From assembly GCA_963721585.1 (NCBI GenBank), contig CAVRJN010000007.1, forward strand, positions 868,001-932,000: a stretch of DNA of 64,000 nucleotides, written 5' to 3'. Origin of the DNA: Bog-473 sp963721585. GTDB lineage: Bacteria > Actinomycetota > Acidimicrobiia > Acidimicrobiales > RAAP-2. Position numbers and translations under genes: made by a program. Below, one piece after another: positions 52,457-62,841 of this stretch (positions are counted from its first letter, which is position 1; the number at the start of each line of letters is the position of its first letter). The notes under the pieces were generated by a model, which saw only the letters and a list, made by a program, of their open reading frames with translations, did no database searches and was not told the origin of the DNA.

Positions 52457-53185
52457 CTACTTGGGCTGCGTGGCCACGGCGACCAGTGCGAAGGCATCGG
52501 TGGCCTCGGCCGGGACATCTTCGATTCGATGGAAGGCGACATCTTCGAACGTCAGCGTTCGGGAAATCCCTTTGGCAGCCTTCTCCCAGAAGTTGGGAAA
52601 GTACTGGTAGTACATCTCGACCTGGTCGAAGTAGGCCTCCAACGTCCGTTCAAGCGACCGGGCGGTGAACTCTTGGACGTGGGACGGGTCCATATGGCGT
52701 CGGTCCTCATAGCGGTTGTAGGTCATTGTGCGGTTCGGAGTGCCCACCACGAACGTGCCTGTCTGCTTCAACATGGACACCGCATTCTCCACATAGGTGA
52801 AGTAGTCCTCCAAATGCTCGATCGTCTCCATGGAGAGCGCTACATCGACACCACTGATACCGAGTGCGTCCCCGAGATTGAGTTCGCACGCGTTGGCGCA
52901 CAGGAACCGTGCGTTGTTCAGCTGAAACCTTTCGCCTAGGCCAACGACGTTCGGGTCGAGATCGATCCCCACGACTTCGGCGCACCGGGGCGATAGGAGC
53001 GCCACGCCGAATCCGGTGCCACAGCCAAAATCGAGGACGTGATGCTCCGGCTGCACGAAGAGCTGTGCCGCCCAAATGTAGCGGGAGACGTGGAGAATAG
53101 CGTCCAACGAGTAGGGCGGTCCGCCCTGCAATTCGAAACGGGCATGCGTCTCGGGGCGCGCGGATGCCGAGTCCGGCGAAGCCAT
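52457..53185 (-). CDS. SAM-dependent methyltransferase
   Basis: 242 residues from ATG 53185; a longer frame opens at 53290. Class I core: HVLDFGCGTGFGVALLS, GIDLDPNVVGLGERF, GVDVALSMETIEHLEDYFTYVENAVSMLK, GTFVVGTPN. The ETIEH segment and the C-terminal tyrosine-rich region resemble the UbiG/Methyltransf_11 group. The substrate is unknown; a surface-polysaccharide role is only suggested by neighbours. Confidence 0.87.
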   Translation of the reverse strand: MASPDSASARPETHARFELQGGPPYSLDAILHVSRYIWAAQLFVQPEHHVLDFGCGTGFGVALLSPRCAEVVGIDLDPNVVGLGERFQLNNARFLCANACELNLGDALGISGVDVALSMETIEHLEDYFTYVENAVSMLKQTGTFVVGTPNRTMTYNRYEDRRHMDPSHVQEFTARSLERTLEAYFDQVEMYYQYFPNFWEKAAKGISRTLTFEDVAFHRIEDVPAEATDAFALVAVATQPK

Positions 53186-53877
53186 CAGTTCCGCCAGGTC
53201 CGTTGAGAAGGTGGTCGGAGACCAGGAGGAACTGATGAATGGACGCTCCTGACAGGCAGGCGCATGAACACAGGGCGGCTGCCGAACCAACTGGCTCGCG
53301 AGATCGCGACCGCGTGGCTATCGGACGCAGCCGTCGTCGGGAATGAGTCCCCGAGTGAGGCGGGATCTGCGGCCTCACCGTCTCTGGACACCGGCTGGGC
53401 CAATCGAGGGTCCGCTAACCCTTGGTGTCGATTGAGCACCTCGACGCCCCCATCGGGCTGAGCGTTCCCCTGATCCCCGACCACATGACCATATCGGCCT
53501 CCGATCTCAATGACTAAAGGCCGTCGAAGATCCTCGTTGACAAATGAAGCATCACCAGCGACACACGGGTGCATTCTCAACTTGGCGGCAACTGCGGACC
53601 GGCCTGCCGACGTTTCTGGGCTAGCCGCCCGCTGTCGCTCGGACGGCGGCAGGCCTTCTTGGCGTTGCGCTGAGCTTACGGGGGCCTCCGGAGGACTGTC
53701 CCACCCTGAGGCCAGTATCGGTGTGGACGCCGTTTAACGAGTTGGTTGGCGACTCCGACTGCCAGAACTCTTCTGCCACCTGGGTGTCACCCCGGCCGAG
53801 TGTCCAGATACCTAGACACTTCTCAAGTCAGACCTGGAAATTTTCGATGCGTTGCGTATGAGGATCGAGATGCGTCA
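53186..53877. other. Intergenic stretch, no confident gene
   Basis: About 690 bases between divergent genes. A weak repeat-like string GTGTCACCCCGGCCGAGTGTCC near 53770 could be a decayed cassette repeat. Open frames here (such as minus 53185-53580) have no recognisable domain. Confidence 0.45.
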
Positions 53878-56064
53878 GTGACGGGTCGAGGCAGGCGATT
53901 TCGAAGCTGGGTTGTCCTGACAACCGCCGTAGCAATGTCGTTGGTCACATTGGGATGGTCGGCCTCGGCCTCTGCGATGCCCGGAGGGCCTCCCGTCACG
54001 ATCGTCGTGTCCTCGACGGCCAATCCCTCGACGTTCGATCAGGATGTCACCTACTCGGCCACGCTGACTACGTCGGATTCGGGCGATCTCGACACGCCCG
54101 ACACGATTGAGTTCCAAGACAACGGAGGCGACATCTCCGGATGTAGCTTTCAACCGTTGGCGAGTACCGCCACGGCCGGAACGTACGTCGCCACTTGTGA
54201 CGAGTCTGCCTCCAACATGTCGATCGGATCTCACTACATCAGCGCTTCGTTCCCCGGCGATTCCGTTTACGACCAAGGATCAGGCTCGCTGAGCCAAACG
54301 GTCAATCTGGCACCGACCCTTACCACCATCACCTCTCCCTCCCCCGGCTCCTCCGTCATGTATGGCAATGAAGGGCAGAATTCCTTCGACTTCACGGTGT
54401 CCGCTCCAAACGTATCCAACAATTCCCCCTCGGGCAGTGTCAATCTGTACGAGGGCATCCCGGGTCCGAATACTTATCTGTGCACGGGATACCTCGGTGG
54501 AAGCGGACCCGGTCAATCCGGCGGAAACTGTTACATCAACAACGGGCAGATCAGCGCTGGTCTCTACACACTGACCGCAACGTATAGCGGTGACAGCAAC
54601 TTCGCCGGATCCTCTTCTCTTCCCCAAGATCTCTCCGTCGTACAAGTCACCAGCCAGATGCAGCTCTTCCCCGTACCCGGATACGCCATCTATGGTGCTG
54701 AAACCGGCAACTTCTTCATTACCGGCGTGGGAGGAGGCAATGGCGGGAACCCCACCGGATTCTTCAGCATCACCGCGGACGGGGTAAACCTCATCGCCCC
54801 CGACTCCTGTTCAGCGGGTAACGGTGGGGGGAATCCCTGTTTTATCGACTCGGCCACGGCGCTCCCTGCCTCCACGACGCCCTACGAAGTGACGGCGAAT
54901 TACCCAGGTGACGCAAATTTCACCGCCGCATCCGAGACAGTCCCTCTCTCAGTATTTCCAGCCACCAGCTCGACGACCTTGTTGGTGTCGTCGCCCTCGG
55001 CGGCATTCGGCAATGAGAGCGCCGTTCGCATCTCGGCGACTGTCACGTCAGGGACTTCAGGATCACCCACCGGATCGATCGCCGTGCAAAACGGCGGCAA
55101 CACCGCCTGCACCATCAATCTCGCAGACAGTGGTCCGAATACGGCCACCGGAAGCTGCTCCCTCAACAACACGGGGCTCTCCCTCGGCCCGCATTCGCTT
55201 ACCGCCAGCTATCCCGGCGACGGGAATTTTCAGAGCTCCATCTCGGCCGCGCGCTCACTCGTCATCACCAATCAGACTGATCACGGCTACTGGCTCGTAG
55301 GAGCCGACGGAGGGATCTTCTCCTTCGGTTCAGCCCAGTTCCACGGCTCAACCGGCTCACTGAATTTGCAACGCCCGGTTGTCGGGATCACCCCCACTTC
55401 GGACCGGCAAGGCTATTGGCTAGAGTCCTCCGATGGTGGCGTCTTCGCCTTCGGTGATGCCGGCTTCTACGGATCCCTCCCGGGGTTGGGCTTCGCTCCC
55501 GCCGGAAGTGTCCGATCCGCTCCTAAGCTCAGCGCGCCGATCGTCGGAATGGTTCCGTCCGCCGACGGGGGTGGGTACTTCATGGTCAGCTCAGACGGGG
55601 GCGTTTTCGCCTTCGGCGATGCGCACTTCGCAGGGTCGTGTCCGGGGATCGGCGGATGCCAAGGATCAGCGGTGGCGGTGATACCCGATGCCTCCGGCGA
55701 TGGCTATTGGATCGTCACGAACAACGGTAACGTCTACTCGTTTGGCGACGCTCCCTACCTCGGTGCGCCTGGCATCCAGGGCTCCCCCGTAACCTCGGCT
55801 GTTCGGACTCCGGACGGAGGGGGTTATTGGATCCTCCTGGCGAATGGAACCGTCTACAACTACGGCGACGCTGAATACCTCGGTGGGGCGAGTGGCTTTG
55901 GAGGGATCAATCCGGCCGCCGCGATCTATGCCACTGCTGACGGTGGTGGCTACTGGCTGGCGTCGGCGAGTGGTGCCGTCGACTCTTATGGGGAGGCACC
56001 CAATGACGGCAGTATGGCTGCCTCCCATCTAAACGCTCCGATCGTTGCTGCGTCGGGCTGGTGA
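53878..56064 (+). CDS. Exported Ig-like repeat protein with C-terminal GYW/DGG propeller repeats
   Basis: About 728 residues from GTG 53878, chosen because a signal peptide (FRSWVVLTTAVAMSLVTLGWSASASA) begins there; the frame opens earlier. Four Ig-like repeats of about 100 residues follow, each ending in a YSGDSNF/YPGDANF-type motif. Then come about six repeats of the GYWLVGADGGIFSFG / GDAxFxGS type to residue 728. Such GYW-DGG repeats are abundant in Acidimicrobiia. Probably a secreted or surface adhesive protein. Confidence 0.87.
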   Translation: MTGRGRRFRSWVVLTTAVAMSLVTLGWSASASAMPGGPPVTIVVSSTANPSTFDQDVTYSATLTTSDSGDLDTPDTIEFQDNGGDISGCSFQPLASTATAGTYVATCDESASNMSIGSHYISASFPGDSVYDQGSGSLSQTVNLAPTLTTITSPSPGSSVMYGNEGQNSFDFTVSAPNVSNNSPSGSVNLYEGIPGPNTYLCTGYLGGSGPGQSGGNCYINNGQISAGLYTLTATYSGDSNFAGSSSLPQDLSVVQVTSQMQLFPVPGYAIYGAETGNFFITGVGGGNGGNPTGFFSITADGVNLIAPDSCSAGNGGGNPCFIDSATALPASTTPYEVTANYPGDANFTAASETVPLSVFPATSSTTLLVSSPSAAFGNESAVRISATVTSGTSGSPTGSIAVQNGGNTACTINLADSGPNTATGSCSLNNTGLSLGPHSLTASYPGDGNFQSSISAARSLVITNQTDHGYWLVGADGGIFSFGSAQFHGSTGSLNLQRPVVGITPTSDRQGYWLESSDGGVFAFGDAGFYGSLPGLGFAPAGSVRSAPKLSAPIVGMVPSADGGGYFMVSSDGGVFAFGDAHFAGSCPGIGGCQGSAVAVIPDASGDGYWIVTNNGNVYSFGDAPYLGAPGIQGSPVTSAVRTPDGGGYWILLANGTVYNYGDAEYLGGASGFGGINPAAAIYATADGGGYWLASASGAVDSYGEAPNDGSMAASHLNAPIVAASGW

Positions 56065-56269
56065 CCAGGCGCCGTCATCCTGGTCGCGCGATCCACAGCG
56101 TCGGAGACGCAGGGTTGTGTTGAGAAGCTAGACCCCGTGCCACACGAATAGACGCAATGTCCCAGTCGCTGGCCTATAGGCGTCGAGAAGACCCTCGATC
56201 TCAACTGAATCGAAGGGGACGTAACGATCAGACGACGTCGTGGACCGACGCACTCGCCTCAGCTTCGGC

Positions 56270-58444
56270 TCATCCCGTGACGGGATGAGTGGGCGTGGAG
56301 CCGTCTTCCAGCACGTTGTCGAAGCCGTCAGGGATCGACAGCATCCCGGCGGTGGTACCCGGTACGTCGGTGATGCCGTACTGCCAGACGATTGAGTTGG
56401 TGGCCGGATCGATGACGACCACCCGGTTCCTGTAGTCGTCGTTGACCATGATCAGCCCATTAGGTAGGCGCTCGGCCAGCGACGGCTTCTTGAGGGCTGC
56501 GTCCCCGGCTTTGACATCGTAGATCCAGGGAATCTGACCCCGTCGTGTGAATTCGACTACTCGGCCCTCGGCAGGAGGGTCATAGTCGGTCATGAGGAAG
56601 AGGTTGCGAGCCAACTCTTGAGGGTCCGAAGGATAGTTGATCGACGTCATCTGCACGTCCCAGACCATTTTCCCGGATTGGGTGTACTCGTCGATCCATG
56701 ACCCGTTGATCTCCGACACGAGTACATCCCCGTTGGCGAGTGGCGTGTCACCGTTGGGATAGGCGATGGAGACCCCGGGCGCGTGAGCATCGGCGCCGTT
56801 GCCAATCTGTGTCAGCACCTGGCCTTGGGGTGAGATGAACAGGATCCTGTTGTTCGAAGCATCGGCGACCGTGACGACACCGGACTTGAGCAAGTAGGCA
56901 TCATCGGGCTGGTTGAGGTACCCCGCGGCCGAGCCGGGCGCACCGGGGTGCCCGTACTGCCAGAGGATCTTGCCGGACGGATAGCCGATTTCCACGATGG
57001 TGTGGTTGTCCTCCTGGTTGGAGATGATCCCGGTCCCACCACGGATGAAGAAGGCATCGTCGGGAAAGTAGAAGCCACCCGGTGGTGGTGGCATCGTGGC
57101 CGAGGGGTACTGCCAGGTCGTGTTACGGGCCGCGTCGACCGCAATAAGGCGGTCGTTGCCGCGGTCAGCAATAAGGAGTGTCCCCCGATACGGGGCACCG
57201 GAGCTCGCCGATCCGGCTGGGCCACCGTACGGGCTGGGCCGCAGTGAGATGACCGACTGCAGGCTCCCTGACGCCATTCCGGCCTGTAGGTTCCCTGCCT
57301 GGGACGTGACTTCGCCGCCAACCATGTACCCGACAGCCTTAGCGCCGGTGCCCACGGTGACATAGCCGGCAAATGCATCGGCCTGGGGCAACCAGCCCGC
57401 TGGTAACAGGCTGCCGGTCGATGGGGAGAAGGCGTAGATCTGGGTAAGGGTGATGCCGCCCGGTTCCTGGCCTCCGGCAACGTAGATGGTGCCGTCGATG
57501 TCGAACGCCGCGGCGCCGTACAGAGGCTGAGGAAGGTGTCCTACGACAGTGGTGGCGTGGGTGGTGGGATCGATTCGCTGAACATCGGTCGTCGCCGCAG
57601 CAGCATTCGCCGAAGACGCGATCTGCCCCCCGAAGGCGTAGATGGCACCACCGAGGGTGGCCACCGCCGGATAGCGCACCGGCACCTTCAAACTGGCCAC
57701 CGAGGTGTACGAAGTCCCGTCGGTGGTGGCGAGCACCTGCGACAGGTAGGAGGTCCCGTTGTAGCCACCGACCACGTACGCGATGCGCGGGCGGCCCGTT
57801 CCCGTAGGAGGCAACGTCGTCACGGCGAGGTCGGAACGGGGTTGGGGCAGCTGGCCCAAGACTGCCGACCGGGCGGTGGCCCTACCCGCCGGTCCCGGCG
57901 ATGTGGCGACGGATTGCACCGTCGCCACCGTGTCCGGGGAGCCGCCACCGAGAACGTACGTCCGAGAGCCGATAGACACCGCCGCTGCGTCGTGGACCCC
58001 GGTGGCCAGCGGGGTGCCGGCGGTGGCGGATCCCGTTGTAGGGTCCAGCGTCGACACCGTGGCCAGCGATGTGCCAGCAGTGGTGATGCCGCCGAGCAGG
58101 GTCAGTCCGGTACCAGCTGCCACCACCGACTCCCGCGAGAGCGGCGCGTCGAGCTGCCAAGGTTCCACTCCTGCCTCGATGGAGGGCGGACTGGAAGGGT
58201 TGACCGCAGTGGATGTCCCCCGGTGCGTGACCGAGGTTTTCGACGGGACGGGCGATGTACGGGGCGACGACGACGCCGACCGGAGTGTCCTAGACGACAC
58301 GCGACCGACCACCAAAGCCGAGACCAACACGACGACCACCAACAACACGACCAGACCGACTGCCGCGAGTCGACGACGTCGTATCTGCGCCCGCCGCTGC
58401 TCGCTGGTACGGGTGGACCGCTGCGCCGGACCCTCTGGGCTCAC
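56270..58444 (-). CDS. Membrane-anchored kelch/NHL-type beta-propeller protein
   Basis: 724 residues. A short cytoplasmic tail with RRRR, one membrane segment (LAAVGLVVLLVVVVLVSALVV), a Ser/Pro-rich stalk, then an N-terminal kelch-like propeller (RTYVLGGGSPDT, RIAYVVGGYNGTSYLSQV, AIYAFGGQI, IYVAGGQEPGG) and a second NHL/PQQ-like propeller (LLIADRGNDRLIAVDAARNTTWQY and WQYG repeats). It is probably a type II surface protein for binding. GTG start at 58444. Confidence 0.87.
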   Translation of the reverse strand: MSPEGPAQRSTRTSEQRRAQIRRRRLAAVGLVVLLVVVVLVSALVVGRVSSRTLRSASSSPRTSPVPSKTSVTHRGTSTAVNPSSPPSIEAGVEPWQLDAPLSRESVVAAGTGLTLLGGITTAGTSLATVSTLDPTTGSATAGTPLATGVHDAAAVSIGSRTYVLGGGSPDTVATVQSVATSPGPAGRATARSAVLGQLPQPRSDLAVTTLPPTGTGRPRIAYVVGGYNGTSYLSQVLATTDGTSYTSVASLKVPVRYPAVATLGGAIYAFGGQIASSANAAAATTDVQRIDPTTHATTVVGHLPQPLYGAAAFDIDGTIYVAGGQEPGGITLTQIYAFSPSTGSLLPAGWLPQADAFAGYVTVGTGAKAVGYMVGGEVTSQAGNLQAGMASGSLQSVISLRPSPYGGPAGSASSGAPYRGTLLIADRGNDRLIAVDAARNTTWQYPSATMPPPPGGFYFPDDAFFIRGGTGIISNQEDNHTIVEIGYPSGKILWQYGHPGAPGSAAGYLNQPDDAYLLKSGVVTVADASNNRILFISPQGQVLTQIGNGADAHAPGVSIAYPNGDTPLANGDVLVSEINGSWIDEYTQSGKMVWDVQMTSINYPSDPQELARNLFLMTDYDPPAEGRVVEFTRRGQIPWIYDVKAGDAALKKPSLAERLPNGLIMVNDDYRNRVVVIDPATNSIVWQYGITDVPGTTAGMLSIPDGFDNVLEDGSTPTHPVTG

Positions 58445-58744
58445 TGGAACACCGTGGATCGGGAGAAGTGCCGATGCCGACCAGCAGGCATAAACCCGCT
58501 GCGCAGCTGGGCGAGACTCACTCTCGCCGTCACAGTCAGCGTCGGTCTCCGATAACGGCGAAATGCTTCACGACAACACCCCGAAGCGTTTTCTCCCTGC
58601 CGGACCTACTCGTGGCCGCCCGTGTTATGCGTCCGGCGCACGGCACGCTCGGTCTTTCCATTCTCGGAGGGTAGGAAACGATCCTTACGGCTACATGAAG
58701 GGACATGACTCGCCCAGCGAACGTCGGCAAACGGCAAGTGGGCC
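58445..58744. other. Intergenic stretch, no gene seen
   Basis: About 300 bases between two minus-strand genes. No clear coding frame or repeat; it should hold the promoter of the propeller gene. Confidence 0.4.
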
Positions 58745-60442
58745 TCACCCGGTCGGAGGCTCAAGACCCTGCCAATTCGGCTGAGCTGGGAATCGCCGAC
58801 CCGCCGGTCCTTGCCCGAAGGCGCTGAGTATGTTCTCAGTGATCTGCCTGACCGTCCCGCTCTGGCAGGCCGACTCACCGGGTGCACAGGTATTGAGTGA
58901 ATAGATCCAGTTGACGGTACCGGTGTCGATCACGCCTCCGCCGGCAGAATCCGTGTAGTAGGTCATGTCGGAGAAGGTGTGCCCGTTCCAGGTGCCCTGA
59001 TTGGTGTAGGCGAGCGAGGCCAAGATCGGTGAGTGACCTAAGACCTCGACATTCTGTGGTGACCCCGCCCCCACGGCGATATGGTCGAAATCGGACATCA
59101 CCACCCCCACGAGTTGGTCGCCGTTCTTGAGCCCTGTCCCCTTGAAGACGAATGCACTGTCGTTTTGCACGACAAAAGGGACGCTGGCCGTTCCGTTCAG
59201 GTATCCGGCATACTCCTCGCCGGTCAGCGGTATCTCCGACCAGTTTGTTGGTGGGCTGGCGAATGTGTTCCCCGTGACATCGAGTGGATTGCCCGAACCG
59301 TTGATCGGGTCCTCTGCGGAGTCTCGGTAGTTGACTTCGAGGCGCTCGGGTCCGAGCGACGAGGACTCCATCCGTACGTGGCGAAGTACCGCAGCTGCGC
59401 CGAAGAACACGACGTTGGCGCCCGCCGTAATCGCGGCATCGGTACCCTGACGTTCTGGGGTGGACCAGGTCTCGTCGTGACCCAGACTCAGGAGTACCTT
59501 GTGCCCGAGCTCCAGGTTCGGATCGGCATCGACGGCCGTGTCGGTGATGTAGCCGACGTCGAGTCCTTCGCGCTCCATCAGTTGGATCAGCGGATACTCG
59601 TTCCCGAAGAAGTCTGACGCACCGTTGCCGGTATCAAAAGGTCGGTCGTAAGACACAATGCGGGCACGGTTGCAAACCGGATACGTAGGTGCACAGGTGC
59701 CCTGACCCTGGTAGAAGTCGTAGCCACCCCAGGCGTTCCACCCTTCCTCGGTGAAGGTGCGATTGATGACGAGATACGCGGCCTTGGAGCGGCGGTCCGA
59801 GATCGTGAGCGGAATGTACGACTCCTGACCCGTCGAGGCCGTCAACTTGAAAAGGTAGTCACCCTGGACGAAGGCGCGGCCGATGCGGAGACGGAATGAC
59901 GACGACCAGTTGGCGCAGCTGACCAGGTTGACACCAGCCGTGAAGGTGCACGTGGGTTGCGCTTGGCCCTTGAACCGCGGGGATCTCCAGACGGCCCGGG
60001 CCCCGGCTCCCCCGTACCACCCCATTCGGTACGCCACCACGGAGAATGTCGGAGACGGTGCGGTGATGCGGAATGCCACCGACTCCCCGTGCACCGCATC
60101 GTCCGTGCTCGCGAAACCCGCGATCGTTCCCGGTGGCATCGTGTTCGGGATCCGCCACCCGGTCGTGCCCCGCTTCATGTTTTCGGCGATCACCCAGCGC
60201 GCCTGCACACCCGCAGGCCCCTGGAACGTCGAACGGGTCTGTCCTTGACTCCATCGGCCACCCGAGGACCTGTGCGGTTGAGCAGCGCCCACGGCTGTTG
60301 TAGTGGACAACACCACCAGCGCAACCAGAAGCGTGGCGAGATGGCGGAAGCGGCTCCATTCGCACCGAACGCGAACCCAGTCAGGATCCGACGGACGCAC
60401 ACCAAGAATGCCGTCGCGGGTCCTCTGCGGATTCACGGACAC
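58745..60442 (-). CDS. Secreted N,N-dimethylformamidase-beta-subunit-like protein
   Basis: 565 residues, GTG 60442, with a signal peptide (RHLATLLVALVVLSTTTAVGAA). The body matches the DMFase large-subunit domain: EGWNAWGGYDFYQG, PFDTGNGASDFFGNEYPLIQLMEREGLDVGYITD, HKVLLSLGHDETWSTPER, AGANVVFFGAAAVLRHVRME. Family members are hydrolase-like; the secreted actinobacterial versions are of unknown substrate, perhaps glycans or amides. A weak GTG start near the signal is also possible. Confidence 0.82.
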   Translation of the reverse strand: MSVNPQRTRDGILGVRPSDPDWVRVRCEWSRFRHLATLLVALVVLSTTTAVGAAQPHRSSGGRWSQGQTRSTFQGPAGVQARWVIAENMKRGTTGWRIPNTMPPGTIAGFASTDDAVHGESVAFRITAPSPTFSVVAYRMGWYGGAGARAVWRSPRFKGQAQPTCTFTAGVNLVSCANWSSSFRLRIGRAFVQGDYLFKLTASTGQESYIPLTISDRRSKAAYLVINRTFTEEGWNAWGGYDFYQGQGTCAPTYPVCNRARIVSYDRPFDTGNGASDFFGNEYPLIQLMEREGLDVGYITDTAVDADPNLELGHKVLLSLGHDETWSTPERQGTDAAITAGANVVFFGAAAVLRHVRMESSSLGPERLEVNYRDSAEDPINGSGNPLDVTGNTFASPPTNWSEIPLTGEEYAGYLNGTASVPFVVQNDSAFVFKGTGLKNGDQLVGVVMSDFDHIAVGAGSPQNVEVLGHSPILASLAYTNQGTWNGHTFSDMTYYTDSAGGGVIDTGTVNWIYSLNTCAPGESACQSGTVRQITENILSAFGQGPAGRRFPAQPNWQGLEPPTG

Positions 60443-60819
60443 ACGTCAGCCAGCATCCGGCTCCCAGCGGCCCACCACGACGAACCTCGTCACCGCCAGC
60501 AACACTGCGGGACGGCATAGACGCCCTGCAAATGACCAAGGACGGTCAGGAACATCTCGCCTCCGAGTTCGGGTACTGCAATGGCCGGCCACTGTTCCGA
60601 ATCGTCAACCCGGTCGAACGACGACAGGCGTCGGCCAACAATGCGACGCCCTCTTCTGTGTGTGTGGACATCAGACTCCATCTCCTATCGGTGACGTGAG
60701 CCGAGGGCCGGCTCCTTCGACGACCGTGTGCGGTGTACCCACTGCCACATCCTTGAGGCTCCCCGAACGCTCGCTGTGAACCGCCCAGCCCCGATCTCGG
60801 GCGCCCAGAGCCGACCTGG
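60443..60819. other. Intergenic stretch, no gene seen
   Basis: About 377 bases with no recognisable gene or repeat core. It probably contains the promoter of the dimethylformamidase-like gene. Confidence 0.4.
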
Positions 60820-61785
60820 TCATGCGCGCGATCCCTGGGTAGAGCGACCGTGCTCGGGTGCGGCGTCTTTCTGCCCCTTCGACGGTACGGGCGCGAAGTA
60901 CTGCTCGATCGCTTGGGCCAGGCCTGCTGCGATCACCTGCTGACCCGAGCGGCTGGCGGCCTCGGTGCTCTCATAGGGGTCGGTGATGAAGAGAGGTTCG
61001 ATAAGGGCTCCGGGCATCTGGCTCGGCGTCGAGAACCATCCGGGATCAGCGGGGCCCAGCAGCATCAGGTGGCCGTAGTTGGCTGCGGCGGTGCTCAGCG
61101 CCGGACCGCCGAGTTGACTGTCGTCCACCACTCCGAGGTTGGGGATCCCCCAGCCCTGTGCGTTCATGGCGCCGAGAACGTCGTTCTGGACCAACGTGGC
61201 CAGACGAAGGTTCTGCGCCGTAAAGGGCCGAGCAGTGTCGTAGCCGGTCACCGCGCCGGCCTTCTCAGAAGACCCCCCAGCGTCGAAGTAGATCCCCAGC
61301 AGCACATTCGCCCGGGCCTTGTTGGCGCACACATCCCGGGCCGCCACGTCGTCGTGAACGCCCTGGACCGTGAAGAGGCCGCCCGACACGTCTCCGGGTC
61401 CGGGGCGGACGACCGTTTCGGCTCCAGTGCGAGAGACCACCACCGTGAAACCTTTTGCCCTGAGGAGCGTCATGGCGTCGAACTCGACAGGGAGCGTCTC
61501 GTCAGCTTCATAGACCGGCTGGCCTGTATCCGTCTCCCCCACGGCTCCCGGATCGATGCCGCCGTGGCCGGCGTCGAGGAAGACGGTCAGATGGCGGTGG
61601 CCCGAAGTCGGCTGGTACTCCACACACGCTCCAGGCTCGAAGTACGTCGAATCGACCGCATTCGTGGAAACCACACGGCGCGCCGCCCCAGACGCCCGGA
61701 CCAGCGAACCCCAAGCGTACGAGGACTGGCTCAACAGGGCGACGGCGGAGCACGCGATTGCGAACGCAAAGTACCCCCGCTTCAC
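60820..61785 (-). CDS. N-acetylmuramoyl-L-alanine amidase homologue, zinc ligand altered
   Basis: About 321 residues from GTG 61785, where a signal peptide starts (YFAFAIACSAVALLSQSSYAWG); an ATG at 61887 would add a long unlikely leader. Amidase_3 landmarks: VFLDAGHGGIDPGA (zinc His), YEADETLPVEF (Glu), ALIEPLFITDP (catalytic Glu). The third ligand position, normally SIHAN or SVHFD, reads GIYFDAGG, so the His is a Tyr. It would cleave or bind peptidoglycan; activity is doubtful. Confidence 0.85.
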   Translation of the reverse strand: MKRGYFAFAIACSAVALLSQSSYAWGSLVRASGAARRVVSTNAVDSTYFEPGACVEYQPTSGHRHLTVFLDAGHGGIDPGAVGETDTGQPVYEADETLPVEFDAMTLLRAKGFTVVVSRTGAETVVRPGPGDVSGGLFTVQGVHDDVAARDVCANKARANVLLGIYFDAGGSSEKAGAVTGYDTARPFTAQNLRLATLVQNDVLGAMNAQGWGIPNLGVVDDSQLGGPALSTAAANYGHLMLLGPADPGWFSTPSQMPGALIEPLFITDPYESTEAASRSGQQVIAAGLAQAIEQYFAPVPSKGQKDAAPEHGRSTQGSRA

Positions 61786-61885
61786 AGCGGGCCCACACAC
61801 TTTGTCGTCATTCACACGACCGAGACACCCATATGCCGTGACCATAGGGACGGAGGATGAAGGTTCGATGACATTGGGCGCACCC

Positions 61886-62196
61886 ATGCCCAGAGTTTCG
61901 GGGCCACGGAGAGCCCGGCTGTCAGGAGGGACGGGCTCAACCCGGGACGCTCCGACAGGTGCCTCGCGACACGAAACAGATACAAGGACACGGAATGAAC
62001 ACGAAATTGCGCTCTTTGACGCTTACTGAACGGTAGGAAAAGAAATACGTTTTCCCTAGTCAAGGGGCAGAAGCACCTCCAGGAGCGGTTCGCCTACATA
62101 CGCGCAGTTCGGAACACTGCTGGAGGTGCCCGACGCTCCGCAAGGTGACAATAGACACGAGAACGCCACTATGTGAGGACCGGCGTGCGCAGCGAG
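61886..62196. other. Intergenic stretch, no gene seen
   Basis: About 310 bases, less GC-rich than the neighbours, with no recognisable gene. Confidence 0.4.
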
Positions 62197-62697
62197 TCAG
62201 GCTTGATCGAACGCGCCCATCACAAGTAGCCACGCTGCCGTAATCATGTAGCAGGTGTTGGTTACGATTGCTGTCGCTGCAATGTAAAGCCCAGCCAAAA
62301 ACCCCACAAAGAACAGCGCCGCACCGATCAACTCAGCCAGGTGCAGGAGGCTTCCGCCCACGATGCGAGAGATTCTCAGGCCATCGCTTGTGCGAATGGC
62401 GCTCACGTACCCCTTGACAAAAATCGCTGCCGAAATACCACAGACGACGAACAGCTCTGCGCCTATGGCCCGATGGCCTTGACCTCCCATAAGGACAAGC
62501 GCACAGCGCATAAAGACCAGGGCCAAGCCGGTGAGCGTGTTGATAGCTCGATTGCGATGCGTCGCGTCGCTGGCGATGACTTTGAGGTTGAGTGACATCG
62601 CCACAAAAACCAAGCCGGTGAGCGTCACCGCACCCGTTCCGACTAGAAGAAAAAAATTTGACCACTGCTCAGGCCTAAAGATGGCAGCGGTGTTCAT
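62197..62697 (-). CDS. Small polytopic membrane protein
   Basis: 166 residues from ATG 62697 (a start at 62718 adds seven residues). About four to five hydrophobic segments, beginning FFLLVGTGAVTLTGLVFVAMSL and ending YIAATAIVTNTCYMITAAWLLVMGAF. No family recognised. Confidence 0.75.
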   Translation of the reverse strand: MNTAAIFRPEQWSNFFLLVGTGAVTLTGLVFVAMSLNLKVIASDATHRNRAINTLTGLALVFMRCALVLMGGQGHRAIGAELFVVCGISAAIFVKGYVSAIRTSDGLRISRIVGGSLLHLAELIGAALFFVGFLAGLYIAATAIVTNTCYMITAAWLLVMGAFDQA

Positions 62698-62841
62698 GGA
62701 CGAATTGTAGAGCGACAATCACACGATCCGCGAAGTGGACCCAGCTGGTTCAAGGCTCTCGCTGCTTGGCTCCGATATTGCGATGCGGTGGCCGAAACCG
62801 CACGTGAAGTGCAGACGCTGGTTGCCATGAGGCATGGTTCT

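Noticed and set aside
53185..53580. 131-codon minus-strand frame
   Set aside because: No domain and poor coding character; treated as intergenic.
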